Below are positions 16,156-24,541 of a DNA stretch of 47,766 nt, in pieces. The position numbers and the translations under genes were made by a program. The notes beneath the pieces were generated by a model, which did not search any database, had not been told where the DNA came from, and saw only the letters and a list, made by a program, of their open reading frames with translations. This DNA is from an uncultured Erythrobacteraceae bacterium (GTDB lineage Bacteria > Pseudomonadota > Alphaproteobacteria > Sphingomonadales > Sphingomonadaceae). Within the stretch, counting starts at the first letter, position 1. Each line of letters opens with the position of its first letter. Location: positions 1 to 47,766 of the forward strand of contig CAMLQG010000016.1 in NCBI GenBank assembly GCA_946482075.1. Direction: 5' to 3'.

Positions 16156-17034
16156 GTGAACGGGATGAAGACGGCTATGTTGCTGGCGGCGCTTACGGCG
16201 CTGTTCATGGGACTTGGCTTCCTATTCGGCGGGACGGGCGGCGCGGTGATCGCGCTGGTCATCGCTGCGGGCATGAACCTCTTCACCTACTGGAACGCCG
16301 ACAAGATCGTGCTTTCCATGCATGGCGCGAAGCAGGTCGATGCACGGACCGCGCCCGAATTCTATGGGCTGGTGGCGGATCTGGCGAAAAATGCCGGCCT
16401 GCCCATGCCCAAGGTCTATATCGTCGAAACGGACAATCCGAACGCGTTTGCCACCGGCCGCAACCCGGAAAATGCCGCGGTCGCGGCCACCACCGGCCTG
16501 CTCGCCATGCTGAGCCGCGAGGAAGTGGCGGGTGTGATGGCGCATGAGCTGGGTCATGTCCGCAATCGCGATACTCTGGTCATGACCATGGTGGCGACGA
16601 TTGCCGGCGCGATCTCGATGATCGCCAATTTCGGACTGTTCTTCGGTCATAACCGCGAAGGGGGTGGCGGAGCGATCCCCGCGATCCTGGCAGTGATCGT
16701 CGCACCCTTCGCGGCAATGATCGTGCAGATGGCGATCAGCCGCACCCGCGAATATGGCGCGGACAAGGCCGGTGCCGAGATTTCCGGCAATCCGGGCGCT
16801 CTGGCCTCGGCGCTGGCGAAGATCTCCGGTGCCGCGCAGCGCATCCCCAACGAGACGGTGGAACGCAATCCGGCGGCGGCGCAGCTTTACATCGTGCCGA
16901 CCCATGTGTCCGACCTGTTCTCGACTCACCCGGCCACCGAGAAGCGCATCGCTGCATTGAACGCGATGGAGCCGGGACCGCGGAAGGCCGGGGTGGCGCG
17001 CTCTGCGCTCGATCCGCTGGGCCGGGGACGCTGA
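16156..17034 (+). CDS. htpX: Membrane zinc metalloprotease HtpX
   Basis: A 292-aa M48-family protease that degrades damaged inner-membrane proteins. Two N-terminal helices precede the zinc motif HELGH (130-134, in [10 protein letters not shown]). The third ligand Glu is in [11 protein letters not shown], and two more helices lie between. The GTG start gives the family N terminus [17 protein letters not shown]. An ATG three codons later is less likely. GAGGAG lies 9-14 bases upstream. Monocistronic by appearance. Confidence 0.95.
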   Translation: MNGMKTAMLLAALTALFMGLGFLFGGTGGAVIALVIAAGMNLFTYWNADKIVLSMHGAKQVDARTAPEFYGLVADLAKNAGLPMPKVYIVETDNPNAFATGRNPENAAVAATTGLLAMLSREEVAGVMAHELGHVRNRDTLVMTMVATIAGAISMIANFGLFFGHNREGGGGAIPAILAVIVAPFAAMIVQMAISRTREYGADKAGAEISGNPGALASALAKISGAAQRIPNETVERNPAAAQLYIVPTHVSDLFSTHPATEKRIAALNAMEPGPRKAGVARSALDPLGRGR

Positions 17035-17060
17035 ATATATTCAACGGATGAAGAGGCGCA

Positions 17061-18122
17061 TCAGGCGCCGGCGATCACGGCCTGTTGCCAGGCAAGCGCC
17101 ATGAGTTCGGGCAAGACCTTCACCCGCTCCTTCGCTTGTGCGGAGGAAGCGGTGCCGGCGAGGACACGGCCCTTGATGCCGTGGAAGATGGCGGCCAGGC
17201 GGAAGAAGTTGAACGCGACGTAGAAATCGTAGCCGGGCATGCCGGCCAGGCCCCTGCGGCGGCAATAGGCGGCGAGATAGGCCTGCTCGTCCGGCAGGCC
17301 CAGGGCCACGAGATCGACCCCCTTGAGGCCGGCCACGAATTCGGGCGGCATGCGGTACATCATCGCGTGATAGGCGAAGTCCGCGCCCGGATGGCCGAGC
17401 GTGGACAGTTCCCAGTCGAGCACGGCGAGGATGCGCGGCTCGGTGGGATGGAAGATCATGTTGTCGATGCGGAAATCGCCATGGACGATCGCGCTCTCCT
17501 CGCCCGGCGGGATATGGGCCGGGAGCCAGGCGATCAGCCGGTCCATGTTGGGATCGCGCCCGGCTTCGGGATTGTCGAGATATTGCTGCGACCAGCGGGC
17601 GATCTGGCGCTCGAAATAGTTCCCCGCGCGCCCGTAATCGCCGAGTCCGATCGCTACGGGGTCGATATCGTGCAACTGGGCGAGCGTGGCGTTCATGGCG
17701 TCATGGATCGCGGCGCGTTCGGCCTTCTCCATGCCGGGGAGAGCGGCATCCCAGAAGATGCGTCCCTCGACCAGATCCATGACATAGAACCAGCTGCCGA
17801 TGACGCTGTCGTCGGTGCACAGCCCATGGACATGCGCGACCGGGAAGCCCGCCCCCTCCAACGCCTTCAGCACGCGGGCCTCGCGCTCCACGGCATGGGC
17901 GCCTTTCAGCAGCACGCCGGGCGGCTTGCGGCGCAGAACATAGGATCGGCCGGGCGTCTCCAGCGCATAGGTGGGGTTGGACTGGCCGCCCTTGAACTGG
18001 CGGATCGCAAGCGGCCCATCATAGCCCGCCACAGTCCCCCGCAGCCACTCATCCAGCGCCAACTCGTCCAACTCATAACCCGCACGAACTCCCGTCGTGC
18101 CCAGATTGGATTCCGCGCTCAT
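17061..18122 (-). CDS. APH-like phosphotransferase (ACAD10/11 kinase-domain type)
   Basis: A 353-aa kinase-fold protein. FKGGQSNPTYAL and YVLRRKPPG form the nucleotide-binding lobe. IVHGDFRIDNMIF is the catalytic loop, and AVLDWELSTLGHPGADFAYH carries the metal-binding Asp. This matches the aminoglycoside-phosphotransferase-like domain found fused to acyl-CoA dehydrogenase in ACAD10 and ACAD11, not antibiotic resistance enzymes. In that family the kinase phosphorylates 4-hydroxyacyl-CoA. The start at 18122 overlaps the stop of the acyl-CoA dehydrogenase by four bases (ATGA). The open frame continues to 18173, but the overlap and N terminus favour 18122. Confidence 0.87.
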   Translation of the reverse strand: MSAESNLGTTGVRAGYELDELALDEWLRGTVAGYDGPLAIRQFKGGQSNPTYALETPGRSYVLRRKPPGVLLKGAHAVEREARVLKALEGAGFPVAHVHGLCTDDSVIGSWFYVMDLVEGRIFWDAALPGMEKAERAAIHDAMNATLAQLHDIDPVAIGLGDYGRAGNYFERQIARWSQQYLDNPEAGRDPNMDRLIAWLPAHIPPGEESAIVHGDFRIDNMIFHPTEPRILAVLDWELSTLGHPGADFAYHAMMYRMPPEFVAGLKGVDLVALGLPDEQAYLAAYCRRRGLAGMPGYDFYVAFNFFRLAAIFHGIKGRVLAGTASSAQAKERVKVLPELMALAWQQAVIAGA

Positions 18123-19291
18123 GCTTCGGAGGCTTTCATAAAATCGCGCTTTATCTTCTTGGCAAGGCTCCATTTATGAACTTCGGTAGGACCGTCATAG
18201 ATGCGGAAGGCGCGGATCTCGCGGAACACTTGTTCGACAATCGTATCGCCCGAAACGCCCGTGCCGCCCATCACCTGCACGCAGCGATCCGCCACCCGCA
18301 TCAGTGCTTCGGAGACGGCAACCTTCGCCATCGAGCTTTCCACCGTGCCGAGCGATCCGCCATCAAGCACTTGGGCGCACCAGTCGATCATCAGCTCGCA
18401 TTGCTGGAGGTCGATCAAATTCTCCGATAGCATGAAGCCCACGCCTTCATGGTCCACCAGCAGCTTGCCGAAAGCCTTACGCGTGCAGGCATAGGCGGTC
18501 GCGATCTCCTGCGCGCGGATGCAGGCGCCGAGCCAGCGCATGCAGTGGGAAAGTCGAGCGGGCGCCAGGCGCAGCTGCGCCAGCTGGAAGCCTTCGCCGC
18601 TCGCCCCGAGCATCTGCGAGGCGGGCACGCGGAGGTTCTCGATCCGCACGATCGAATGGCCGCCGGGCATGGAGCTGTCGATCGTGTCGAGCACGCGTTC
18701 GATGCGGATCGCCGGATCGGGCAGATCCACCAGGAACATGCAGGCGCCATCGTCCGACTTCGCCATCACAATGCCCACCTGCGCGCCGTCCGCCCCGGTG
18801 ATGAACGCCTTGCGCCCGTCGATCACCCAGTGGTTGCCGTCCGGACGGCAGGTGGTGAGCATCATCGACGGATCGGAGCCCGCGCCGCCATCCGCGGCGG
18901 GTTCGGTCATGAAGAAGGCGGAGCGCGCCCGGCCGGACACCAGTGGATCGAGAAAACGAGCCTTCTGCTCGGCCGTCGCCACTTTCCCGAGGAGATACAT
19001 GTTGCCTTCATCGGGCGCCATCGTGTTGCAGGCGAGCGGACCGAGTGGGGACAACCCGCTGCGGATCAGGACTTTCGCGGTTTCCCGCTGGGTCAGGTGG
19101 CTGCCGTCCGGCAGGATGTGCGGCGTCAGGACACCAGCATGGCGCGCCAGCCCACGGAGTTCCTGCACCAGTTCGTCGGACGGGCCGTGCGATGTGCGGC
19201 GCGGATCGCCTTCATGGGGCACGACCTGCTCGCGCACGAAGGCTTCGACCTTCGCCGCGATCCTGTCCGCGCGCTCGGAATTGCCGCTCAT
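18119..19291 (-). CDS. Acyl-CoA dehydrogenase
   Basis: A 390-aa flavoenzyme oxidising an acyl-CoA at alpha-beta. FFMTEPAADGGAGSDPSMM is the FAD/substrate loop, DGRKAFITGADGA the beta-barrel region, and QVMGGTGVSGDTIVEQVFREIRAFRIYDGPTEVH the C-terminal FAD-binding segment. The closest architecture is the ACAD11-type dehydrogenase partner of the kinase encoded next. Coupled to the kinase by a four-base overlap, it probably handles an acyl-CoA made by the upstream oxygenases. It follows the P450 gene by 72 bases containing a stem-loop. Confidence 0.92.
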   Translation of the reverse strand: MSGNSERADRIAAKVEAFVREQVVPHEGDPRRTSHGPSDELVQELRGLARHAGVLTPHILPDGSHLTQRETAKVLIRSGLSPLGPLACNTMAPDEGNMYLLGKVATAEQKARFLDPLVSGRARSAFFMTEPAADGGAGSDPSMMLTTCRPDGNHWVIDGRKAFITGADGAQVGIVMAKSDDGACMFLVDLPDPAIRIERVLDTIDSSMPGGHSIVRIENLRVPASQMLGASGEGFQLAQLRLAPARLSHCMRWLGACIRAQEIATAYACTRKAFGKLLVDHEGVGFMLSENLIDLQQCELMIDWCAQVLDGGSLGTVESSMAKVAVSEALMRVADRCVQVMGGTGVSGDTIVEQVFREIRAFRIYDGPTEVHKWSLAKKIKRDFMKASEA

Positions 19292-19312
19292 GATGCTCTT
19301 TCAAAGGTAAGG

Positions 19313-19338
19313 GCCGGGCACCCGCGATGACGCCCGGC
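19313..19338 (-). other. Intercistronic stem-loop between P450 and acyl-CoA dehydrogenase genes
   Basis: GCCGGGC (19313-19319) pairs with GCCCGGC (19332-19338) across 12 bases. There is no T tract, so processing, mRNA protection or partial attenuation is more likely than full termination. It resembles the other short palindromes of this genome. Confidence 0.4.
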
Positions 19339-19363
19339 ATCGTGTGTCAGCGATTGGGCCTGG

Positions 19364-20623
19364 TCAACGGCGATCGAACGCGATCCAGGCCTTCACCGGG
19401 CCGTTGGCGATGTAGGAGGTGGTGTATTCGTAGCTGTCGTTCCCGCGCGCGGCACGCAGATTGGTCATCCTGTCGGCGATGGCCTTGAAGCCGATCTCCA
19501 TCTCCGTACGCGCCAGAACCATGCCGGGGCAGGCATGGGTGCCCACGCCGAAACCCACATGGTTGCGGATATTCTCGCGCGCGAGATCGACCTTGTAAGG
19601 ACATGGGAAGGCTTCGGGATCGAGATCGCCCGCGCCGTAGCGTGCTTCGATGATCGATCCGGCCGGGATCGGCACACCGCCGATTTCCGTATCCTCCCGC
19701 GCCTTGCGGAACAGGGTCTGGACCGGCGAGACGATCCGCAAGGTCTCTTCCACGAAGGCGAGCAGCTTGTCGTGATCGTTGCGGATCTGGTCCAGGAGTT
19801 CGGGGTTCTCGACCAGCAGGCGGACGCCGCCGGCAATCCCGAACGTAGTGGTATCTCCCGCCGCGACGACGATCGCGCGGATCACGGAAAGCAGTTCGGT
19901 CAGGCCTTCTTCCGTGTCGTCCGGATCGACGACATTGATCAGGTGGGTCAGCAGGCGATCGTCGGGGTTGATCCGCGCATGCTTGATGCTGTTCTGGAAA
20001 TACTCGCTCATCCCGGCCAATTCGTGCGCGATTTCGAGCTCGCGTTCGGGCGGCAGAACGGGGTTGATCTCCTCCACCGCGACGTCAGCCCAGAATTTCA
20101 GCTTGTCGGCGTCTTCATGCGCCACGCCCAACTGGTCGGCGAAGACGACGAGCGGATACTTGATCGCGAATTCGCCGACGATCTCGACTTCGTCCTTGTC
20201 GATGAAACTGTCTATGAAATGGTTGGCTTGCTCGGTGATGAAATCGCGCAGCTGTTCGAGCTTCCAATGGTCGAATGCGCGATCGATCGGGCCGCGATGC
20301 ACCTTGTGCTCGGGCGGATCGTAGGTCTGCAGGTTGCGGCCCGGCAGCGGTCCCTTGGCGCGATAGATCGCGTTCACCTGGTCCGAGACAGGAGAAATCT
20401 TCTGCCCCACCATGCCCGCGTCATTGGAGAACTTGCGGTGGTTGATCAGCGTGGAGCGTACATCCTTGAAGCGCGTCAGGACGAAGTTGCCGGTGATCGG
20501 GTCCTGATAGACGGGCTCGCTCTCGCGCAGTTCGTCATAAGCCTTCATCCGGGCTTCGCCCACCATGTGCGGGCAACCGAAGCTGATCGCCTCGTCCTGT
20601 TCCTGCGTGCTCGAGGCGGACAT
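19364..20623 (-). CDS. Cytochrome P450
   Basis: A 419-aa soluble bacterial P450 monooxygenase. The haem loop is FGVGTHACPG with ligand Cys365. The K-helix ExxR is EETLR (E293-R296), and the I-helix oxygen-activation motif is AAGDTTT (254-260). The usual ANRDP-x-x-F segment reads GAGDLDPEAF (330-339), a less common form. No ferredoxin or ferredoxin reductase gene lies in the window, so electrons must come from elsewhere. It begins 3 bases after the MmgE/PrpD gene and is certainly in the same transcript. The substrate is unknown; class I bacterial P450s of this length often hydroxylate terpenoid, steroid or fatty substrates. Confidence 0.94.
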   Translation of the reverse strand: MSASSTQEQDEAISFGCPHMVGEARMKAYDELRESEPVYQDPITGNFVLTRFKDVRSTLINHRKFSNDAGMVGQKISPVSDQVNAIYRAKGPLPGRNLQTYDPPEHKVHRGPIDRAFDHWKLEQLRDFITEQANHFIDSFIDKDEVEIVGEFAIKYPLVVFADQLGVAHEDADKLKFWADVAVEEINPVLPPERELEIAHELAGMSEYFQNSIKHARINPDDRLLTHLINVVDPDDTEEGLTELLSVIRAIVVAAGDTTTFGIAGGVRLLVENPELLDQIRNDHDKLLAFVEETLRIVSPVQTLFRKAREDTEIGGVPIPAGSIIEARYGAGDLDPEAFPCPYKVDLARENIRNHVGFGVGTHACPGMVLARTEMEIGFKAIADRMTNLRAARGNDSYEYTTSYIANGPVKAWIAFDRR

Positions 20624-20626
20624 GCC

Positions 20627-22000
20627 TTACTCCACTCCTTCGGGTTCTTCTTGATGGGCGCTCGCGAATGCGAAAGTTTCGATCACGTCGCCGATCGAAG
20701 CTTGCGGCACGGCATAGGCGAAGCGTTCGATCCGATCGATCGCTTCGCCGGGCAGCTTCTGTTCTGCGCCGATGCGCTTGAGCATGGCGGTCAGGTTCGC
20801 CCGGTCGAACTGGTAATCCGTCTCCACCATCGCCTGGCGATGGCTTACGGTCTCGCCCGAGAGGAGATCGATCTCGATCACTGCCGAAAGCGTCGGCACG
20901 TCGGGATCGGTCAGCAGCGTTATGCGCTGCTCCAGCGCATTGACTTCCGCATCGTCATAGGTCGTCATCCGCAGCATCGACGGGGCGCCATGGACCAGCG
21001 TGGTGGCGATGCAGAAGGGTATGCTCATCAGCGTGCCGGAAATGGAGCGGAACGGCCCGACCGCGTCCATCCCGGCATAGCCGGTCTCGAACGGGTTCAT
21101 ACGGACGCGCACGGCTTCGACCTGCTCGACCGGCGCGACATCGCGCATGGCGAGAGCGGCGGTGACCGGCGTCTGGTTGAACGCGCAGACCGGGTGCGGC
21201 TTGAACGTGACGCGGCGGATCGACCACTCACGTCCGAGCTTGTCCGTCAGCCCTGCGACATCCGTCTCCGATTGGCCGAAAGCGCGGCCGAGCCCGCTCT
21301 TGCCTTCGAAGGCATGCGGCGCGGACGTGGAGCCCGCGCGGGCCAGTTCGGCCGCTGCCCATCCGTTGCGCGCGACGATGCCCGGCTGATAGCGCCATTC
21401 ATCCGTCCCGTCAGCGAAGGATTGCAGCACGCCGCCGGTGAAGGAGACGGCGTTTTCGAGCGCGGAGGCCGTGCGCGCGGCGTCGAGATCGAACAGCCGG
21501 GCGGTGGCGGCCGCCGCGGCGATCGTGCCGTAGACGGTGGTCGAGCGGAACCCGCCCGGCGTGGACTTCCGGGCGAAAGCCTGTTCGACCAGCCCGCCGG
21601 CTTCATAACCCGCTACCAGTGCAGGAATGAGGTTGGCGGTGGGCAGCTTTTTCGCTTCGATGATCGCGGTCAGCAGCGGGATCAGCACGGTGCCGAAATG
21701 TCCGGCTCCGCACGTATCCTCCTGCGCGCGGCCATGGAACAGCGCGCCATTGGCGAGTGCCGCCCCGGCGATGCTCGTCCTGCGGCCATCCCCCAGCAGC
21801 GTGGCGCCGGCCGGGTTCTCCCCTTCCATCGCAAGCGCCGCCTGTCGGGCGACAGGAGCGTAGGGCGTGTCGAGCCCGCACAGCGCGATGCCATAGGCGT
21901 TGAGGAGGCAGATGCGGGCCAGCTCCTGCACGTCCGGCGGCAGCCTGTGCGTTTCGAGAGCGCTGGTGAACTCCGCGATCCGTCTGGAAAGGGTAGGCAT
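20627..22000 (-). CDS. MmgE/PrpD family protein
   Basis: A 457-aa protein of the MmgE/PrpD family, which includes 2-methylcitrate dehydratase and cis-aconitate decarboxylase. Typical blocks are GAALANGALFHGRAQEDT, PALVAGYEAGG, TVYGTIAAAAATARLF, EGKSGLGRAF and FKPHPVCAFNQTPV. Members usually dehydrate or decarboxylate acids or acyl compounds. An open frame extends to 22264 but its extra 88 residues overlap the Rieske gene and look non-native. ATG 22000 has GAGG nine bases upstream. It lies 11 bases after the Rieske gene. Confidence 0.88.
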   Translation of the reverse strand: MPTLSRRIAEFTSALETHRLPPDVQELARICLLNAYGIALCGLDTPYAPVARQAALAMEGENPAGATLLGDGRRTSIAGAALANGALFHGRAQEDTCGAGHFGTVLIPLLTAIIEAKKLPTANLIPALVAGYEAGGLVEQAFARKSTPGGFRSTTVYGTIAAAAATARLFDLDAARTASALENAVSFTGGVLQSFADGTDEWRYQPGIVARNGWAAAELARAGSTSAPHAFEGKSGLGRAFGQSETDVAGLTDKLGREWSIRRVTFKPHPVCAFNQTPVTAALAMRDVAPVEQVEAVRVRMNPFETGYAGMDAVGPFRSISGTLMSIPFCIATTLVHGAPSMLRMTTYDDAEVNALEQRITLLTDPDVPTLSAVIEIDLLSGETVSHRQAMVETDYQFDRANLTAMLKRIGAEQKLPGEAIDRIERFAYAVPQASIGDVIETFAFASAHQEEPEGVE

Positions 22001-22011
22001 CGTAAGGATCC

Positions 22012-23454
22012 TCAGCCCTTGTTGCGCGCGCCCCGCATGTAATAGTCGATCTCGGCATACATCTGCTGGCAGCGGCCCTCCTGCTCGCTCAGGCGGATGA
22101 CGTCGAGACCGCGCGATTGCAGGCCCATGCGCTGGCGCGGGAAGTTGACCACGTCCTCGTCCAGCAGCGCGCCGACCTCGGTATTCTCCTTGGTCGTGTA
22201 GCGCTTTTTCGGGCGCGGACCGGTGCCGGTGACGTCGATCTCGGGTTCCAGCCCGAAATACCACGGCGCGCCCGCGCCGGCCTTCATCGCCGGGCAGATC
22301 ACGGTGAGATCGTAGATCGCCTTGTAGGGATCGAGATCGGGCGAGGGGCGGAAGCGCTGGATGATCGTACCTTCCACATGGACGTTGAAGGTGATGCCGG
22401 GGAACAGCGAGAAGTTCCAGTCGTCTGTCAGCTGCCCGTCCGTGTAGGCGGAGAAATCGAGCCCGAAGCGGTTGTTCGGATCGCGCTTGGCCTGCTGCAT
22501 GTCGCGCCGCGCCTGCCCGTTTGCGAGATCGCCCGTATACGTCTCCGGATCGATCCCCACATCGTGCAGGAAGCCGGCCATCACCGGCGTCATCTCGTTG
22601 CGGTCGGGCAGGCGGTGACTGACCAGGCCGAACGGCACGAGCATGCGATTATGGCCGTAGGGATAATAGTCGTATTGGCAGTAATGCTCGTCCACGTTCC
22701 CGCGTCCGCCGGGGTGGAGCATGTGAACGTGATAGATTTCCTGGAAGCTGTCGGCCACGGCCTTCCAGTTCAGGTCCACTTCGAGCTGGACCTGCTTGAC
22801 CACATGCCAGTCTTCCATGTGGTAAGCTTCGCACGCGTCACGCATTTCCTTGCAGATGAACTGGTCGAACGGGATCGGGTCCTGCGCCATGCTGACGAAG
22901 ATGAAGCCCGCCCATTCCGCGACATGGACCTTGGAAAGGTTGAGATCGCCGCACAGAGCTTCGGGGCGGAACGTCTCGCGGTCGGTTGCGCGCTTCAGGT
23001 TGCCGTCGATGTCCCACAGCCAGCTGTGGAAGACGCAGCCGATCGCGCTGGAATTGCCGAACTCGCCCATGACGAGCCGGTTTCCGCGGTGCTTGCAGAC
23101 ATTGTAGAAGGCCTTGATCTTCTCATCCGTGCCGCGAATGATGATGATCGATTCCGGCCCGATATCATAGCGGAACCAGTCGCCTACATTCTTGCAGTCG
23201 CTCGCCCGTCCGGCCAGCAGCCAGGTGCGGGTGAACATGAAATCCCATTCGCGCTGGGCATAGTTCCGGTCATTGTAGACTTCGGGCGAGATCACGCGGA
23301 AATCGGCGATGTCCGGATAGATTTCGCCCAGCTTGTAGGGCGACTTCGCATCGGCGGCGTCAGGTCCGTTTTCCGGGTTGAGGACGAATTCTTCCGGATT
23401 GACCAGCGGGTCCTTCAGCGGGAGGTTGATGATCAGCTCATGCTCGCGTGCCAT
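22012..23454 (-). CDS. Rieske non-haem iron oxygenase, alpha subunit
   Basis: A 480-aa oxygenase. The [2Fe-2S] Rieske site is C120-K-H122 and C140-V-F-H143. The mononuclear iron site is in SFQEIYHVHMLHP with H242 and H247. The acid that bridges the two centres is Glu239 rather than the Asp of most ring-hydroxylating dioxygenases, as in carnitine and choline-type monooxygenases. No beta subunit, ferredoxin or reductase is encoded nearby, so it is probably a homotrimer with partners elsewhere. ATG 23454 is nine bases after GGAG; ATG 23460 is only three. The longer frame to 23823 runs over the esterase gene and is not real. Confidence 0.93.
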   Translation of the reverse strand: MAREHELIINLPLKDPLVNPEEFVLNPENGPDAADAKSPYKLGEIYPDIADFRVISPEVYNDRNYAQREWDFMFTRTWLLAGRASDCKNVGDWFRYDIGPESIIIIRGTDEKIKAFYNVCKHRGNRLVMGEFGNSSAIGCVFHSWLWDIDGNLKRATDRETFRPEALCGDLNLSKVHVAEWAGFIFVSMAQDPIPFDQFICKEMRDACEAYHMEDWHVVKQVQLEVDLNWKAVADSFQEIYHVHMLHPGGRGNVDEHYCQYDYYPYGHNRMLVPFGLVSHRLPDRNEMTPVMAGFLHDVGIDPETYTGDLANGQARRDMQQAKRDPNNRFGLDFSAYTDGQLTDDWNFSLFPGITFNVHVEGTIIQRFRPSPDLDPYKAIYDLTVICPAMKAGAGAPWYFGLEPEIDVTGTGPRPKKRYTTKENTEVGALLDEDVVNFPRQRMGLQSRGLDVIRLSEQEGRCQQMYAEIDYYMRGARNKG

Positions 23455-23568
23455 TGGCATACTCTCCGAGGAATATTCTTGCCGGGAAGCTACCCGATTT
23501 CGGGCCGTAAAAAACGGCCATTGGTACGTCGCAAAATGCCAGCTCCGTACCCCTGCATTCGCCCATTT

Positions 23569-23612
23569 CCGTTCGCCCTGAGTTTTGCTTCCGACAGGCT
23601 CGGCACGAACGG
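23569..23612. repeat. Degenerate copy of the TGAGCTTGTCGAAGG-type palindrome
   Basis: CCGTTCG (23569-23575) pairs with CGAACGG (23606-23612). The inside keeps traces of the 13266 repeat (CCTGAG, CGACA). It starts three bases beyond the stop codon of the esterase gene and may act as a processing or attenuation signal in the operon. Confidence 0.6.
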
Positions 23613-23614
23613 TT

Positions 23615-24532
23615 TCATAGCGCTGGGCTGGTTTTGAAGGCTTGGCGCAAGGCGGTGGCGCCTTGCTCGATCGCTTCCAGCGTTTGGGGCAGATCGGGTG
23701 CGAAGCTGACGAAGCCGTGGATGGTGCCGGGCATCTCGACATAGGTCGCGGGCACGCCGGCCGCCGACAGCGCCTCGCAATAGGCCCGCGCCTCGGGTGC
23801 AAGCGGGTCGTACTGCGCGGCAATCACCAGAGCGGGCGGCATAAGTGCGAGATCGGGCAGGAGATTGGGCGAGACGCGCGGATCGGTACGATCCGCGAAA
23901 TCGCCCAGATAGCGCGCCCAATACCAGTCCATCGCCGCCCGGGTAAGGTAGTAGGGGCCGCCGGCCGGATCACCGCCGCGCGCGGTCGCGTCGATGACCG
24001 GATAGTAAAGCAGCTGGAAGGCGATCTCGCTCATTTGCGCGGCGACGGCAGCAGCGAGGTTCGCCCCCGCGCTGGCTCCGCTCACCGCGATCCGTGCGGG
24101 ATCGCCGTCGATTTCCAGCGCATTGGAAAAAGCCCAAAGCGTCACGCCCAGGCAGTCCTCGAAGCCCGCCGAAAACGGGTTTTCCGGCGCCAGGCGATAA
24201 TCGACCGAGATGGTGATGCATCCGGTGAGCTTCGTCAGGCGCTGGCAGCGCAAATCGTCGGCCGCGACGGAGCCGGTCACCCAGCCCCCGCCATGGAAGT
24301 TCATGAGGATGGGGAAGGGCCCATCGCCTTCGGGCCGGGTAATCCGCACCGGCACTTCCCGCCCGTCGATGAACAGCAGCCGGTCTTCCCAATAGGTGAG
24401 ATTGGCCGGTGCCGGCTTCGGACCCGAGCGGATTAGCGCGACCGCTTCGGTGACGTCCATTGCCGCAAGCTGGGCGCCGTGATCGGTGCCGAGCACCTCC
24501 ATTATCGCGCTGATCTTCGGGTCGAGCGGCAT
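23615..24532 (-). CDS. Alpha/beta hydrolase of the hormone-sensitive-lipase family
   Basis: A 305-aa carboxylesterase-like enzyme. The oxyanion motif HGGG is at 80-83, followed by DYRLAPE (111-117). The nucleophile is Ser154 in SGASAGANLA. The probable acid is Asp242 in AQYDPLAPE, and the base is His272 in IHGF. This set is diagnostic of the HSL (family IV) esterases, which cleave short or bulky esters and lactones. It begins 9 bases after the acetoacetate-decarboxylase-like gene and so belongs to the catabolic operon, perhaps opening an ester or a lactone made by the monooxygenases. Confidence 0.92.
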   Translation of the reverse strand: MPLDPKISAIMEVLGTDHGAQLAAMDVTEAVALIRSGPKPAPANLTYWEDRLLFIDGREVPVRITRPEGDGPFPILMNFHGGGWVTGSVAADDLRCQRLTKLTGCITISVDYRLAPENPFSAGFEDCLGVTLWAFSNALEIDGDPARIAVSGASAGANLAAAVAAQMSEIAFQLLYYPVIDATARGGDPAGGPYYLTRAAMDWYWARYLGDFADRTDPRVSPNLLPDLALMPPALVIAAQYDPLAPEARAYCEALSAAGVPATYVEMPGTIHGFVSFAPDLPQTLEAIEQGATALRQAFKTSPAL

Positions 24533-24541
24533 GGCGATCCG

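Noticed and set aside
17061..18122. Aminoglycoside resistance phosphotransferase
   Set aside because: The fold is APH-like, but the pairing with an acyl-CoA dehydrogenase and the motif forms fit the ACAD10/11 kinase type.
19535..22042. 835-codon open frame on the plus strand
   Set aside because: It lies opposite the P450 and MmgE/PrpD genes, has low-complexity His/Arg/Asp-rich translation and no family motifs. It is a GC-rich antisense shadow.
23455..23823. N-terminal extension of the Rieske oxygenase
   Set aside because: The open frame continues over the esterase gene in another frame, and the extra residues are Arg/Pro-rich and unlike the family. ATG 23454 with GGAG at nine bases is a better start.
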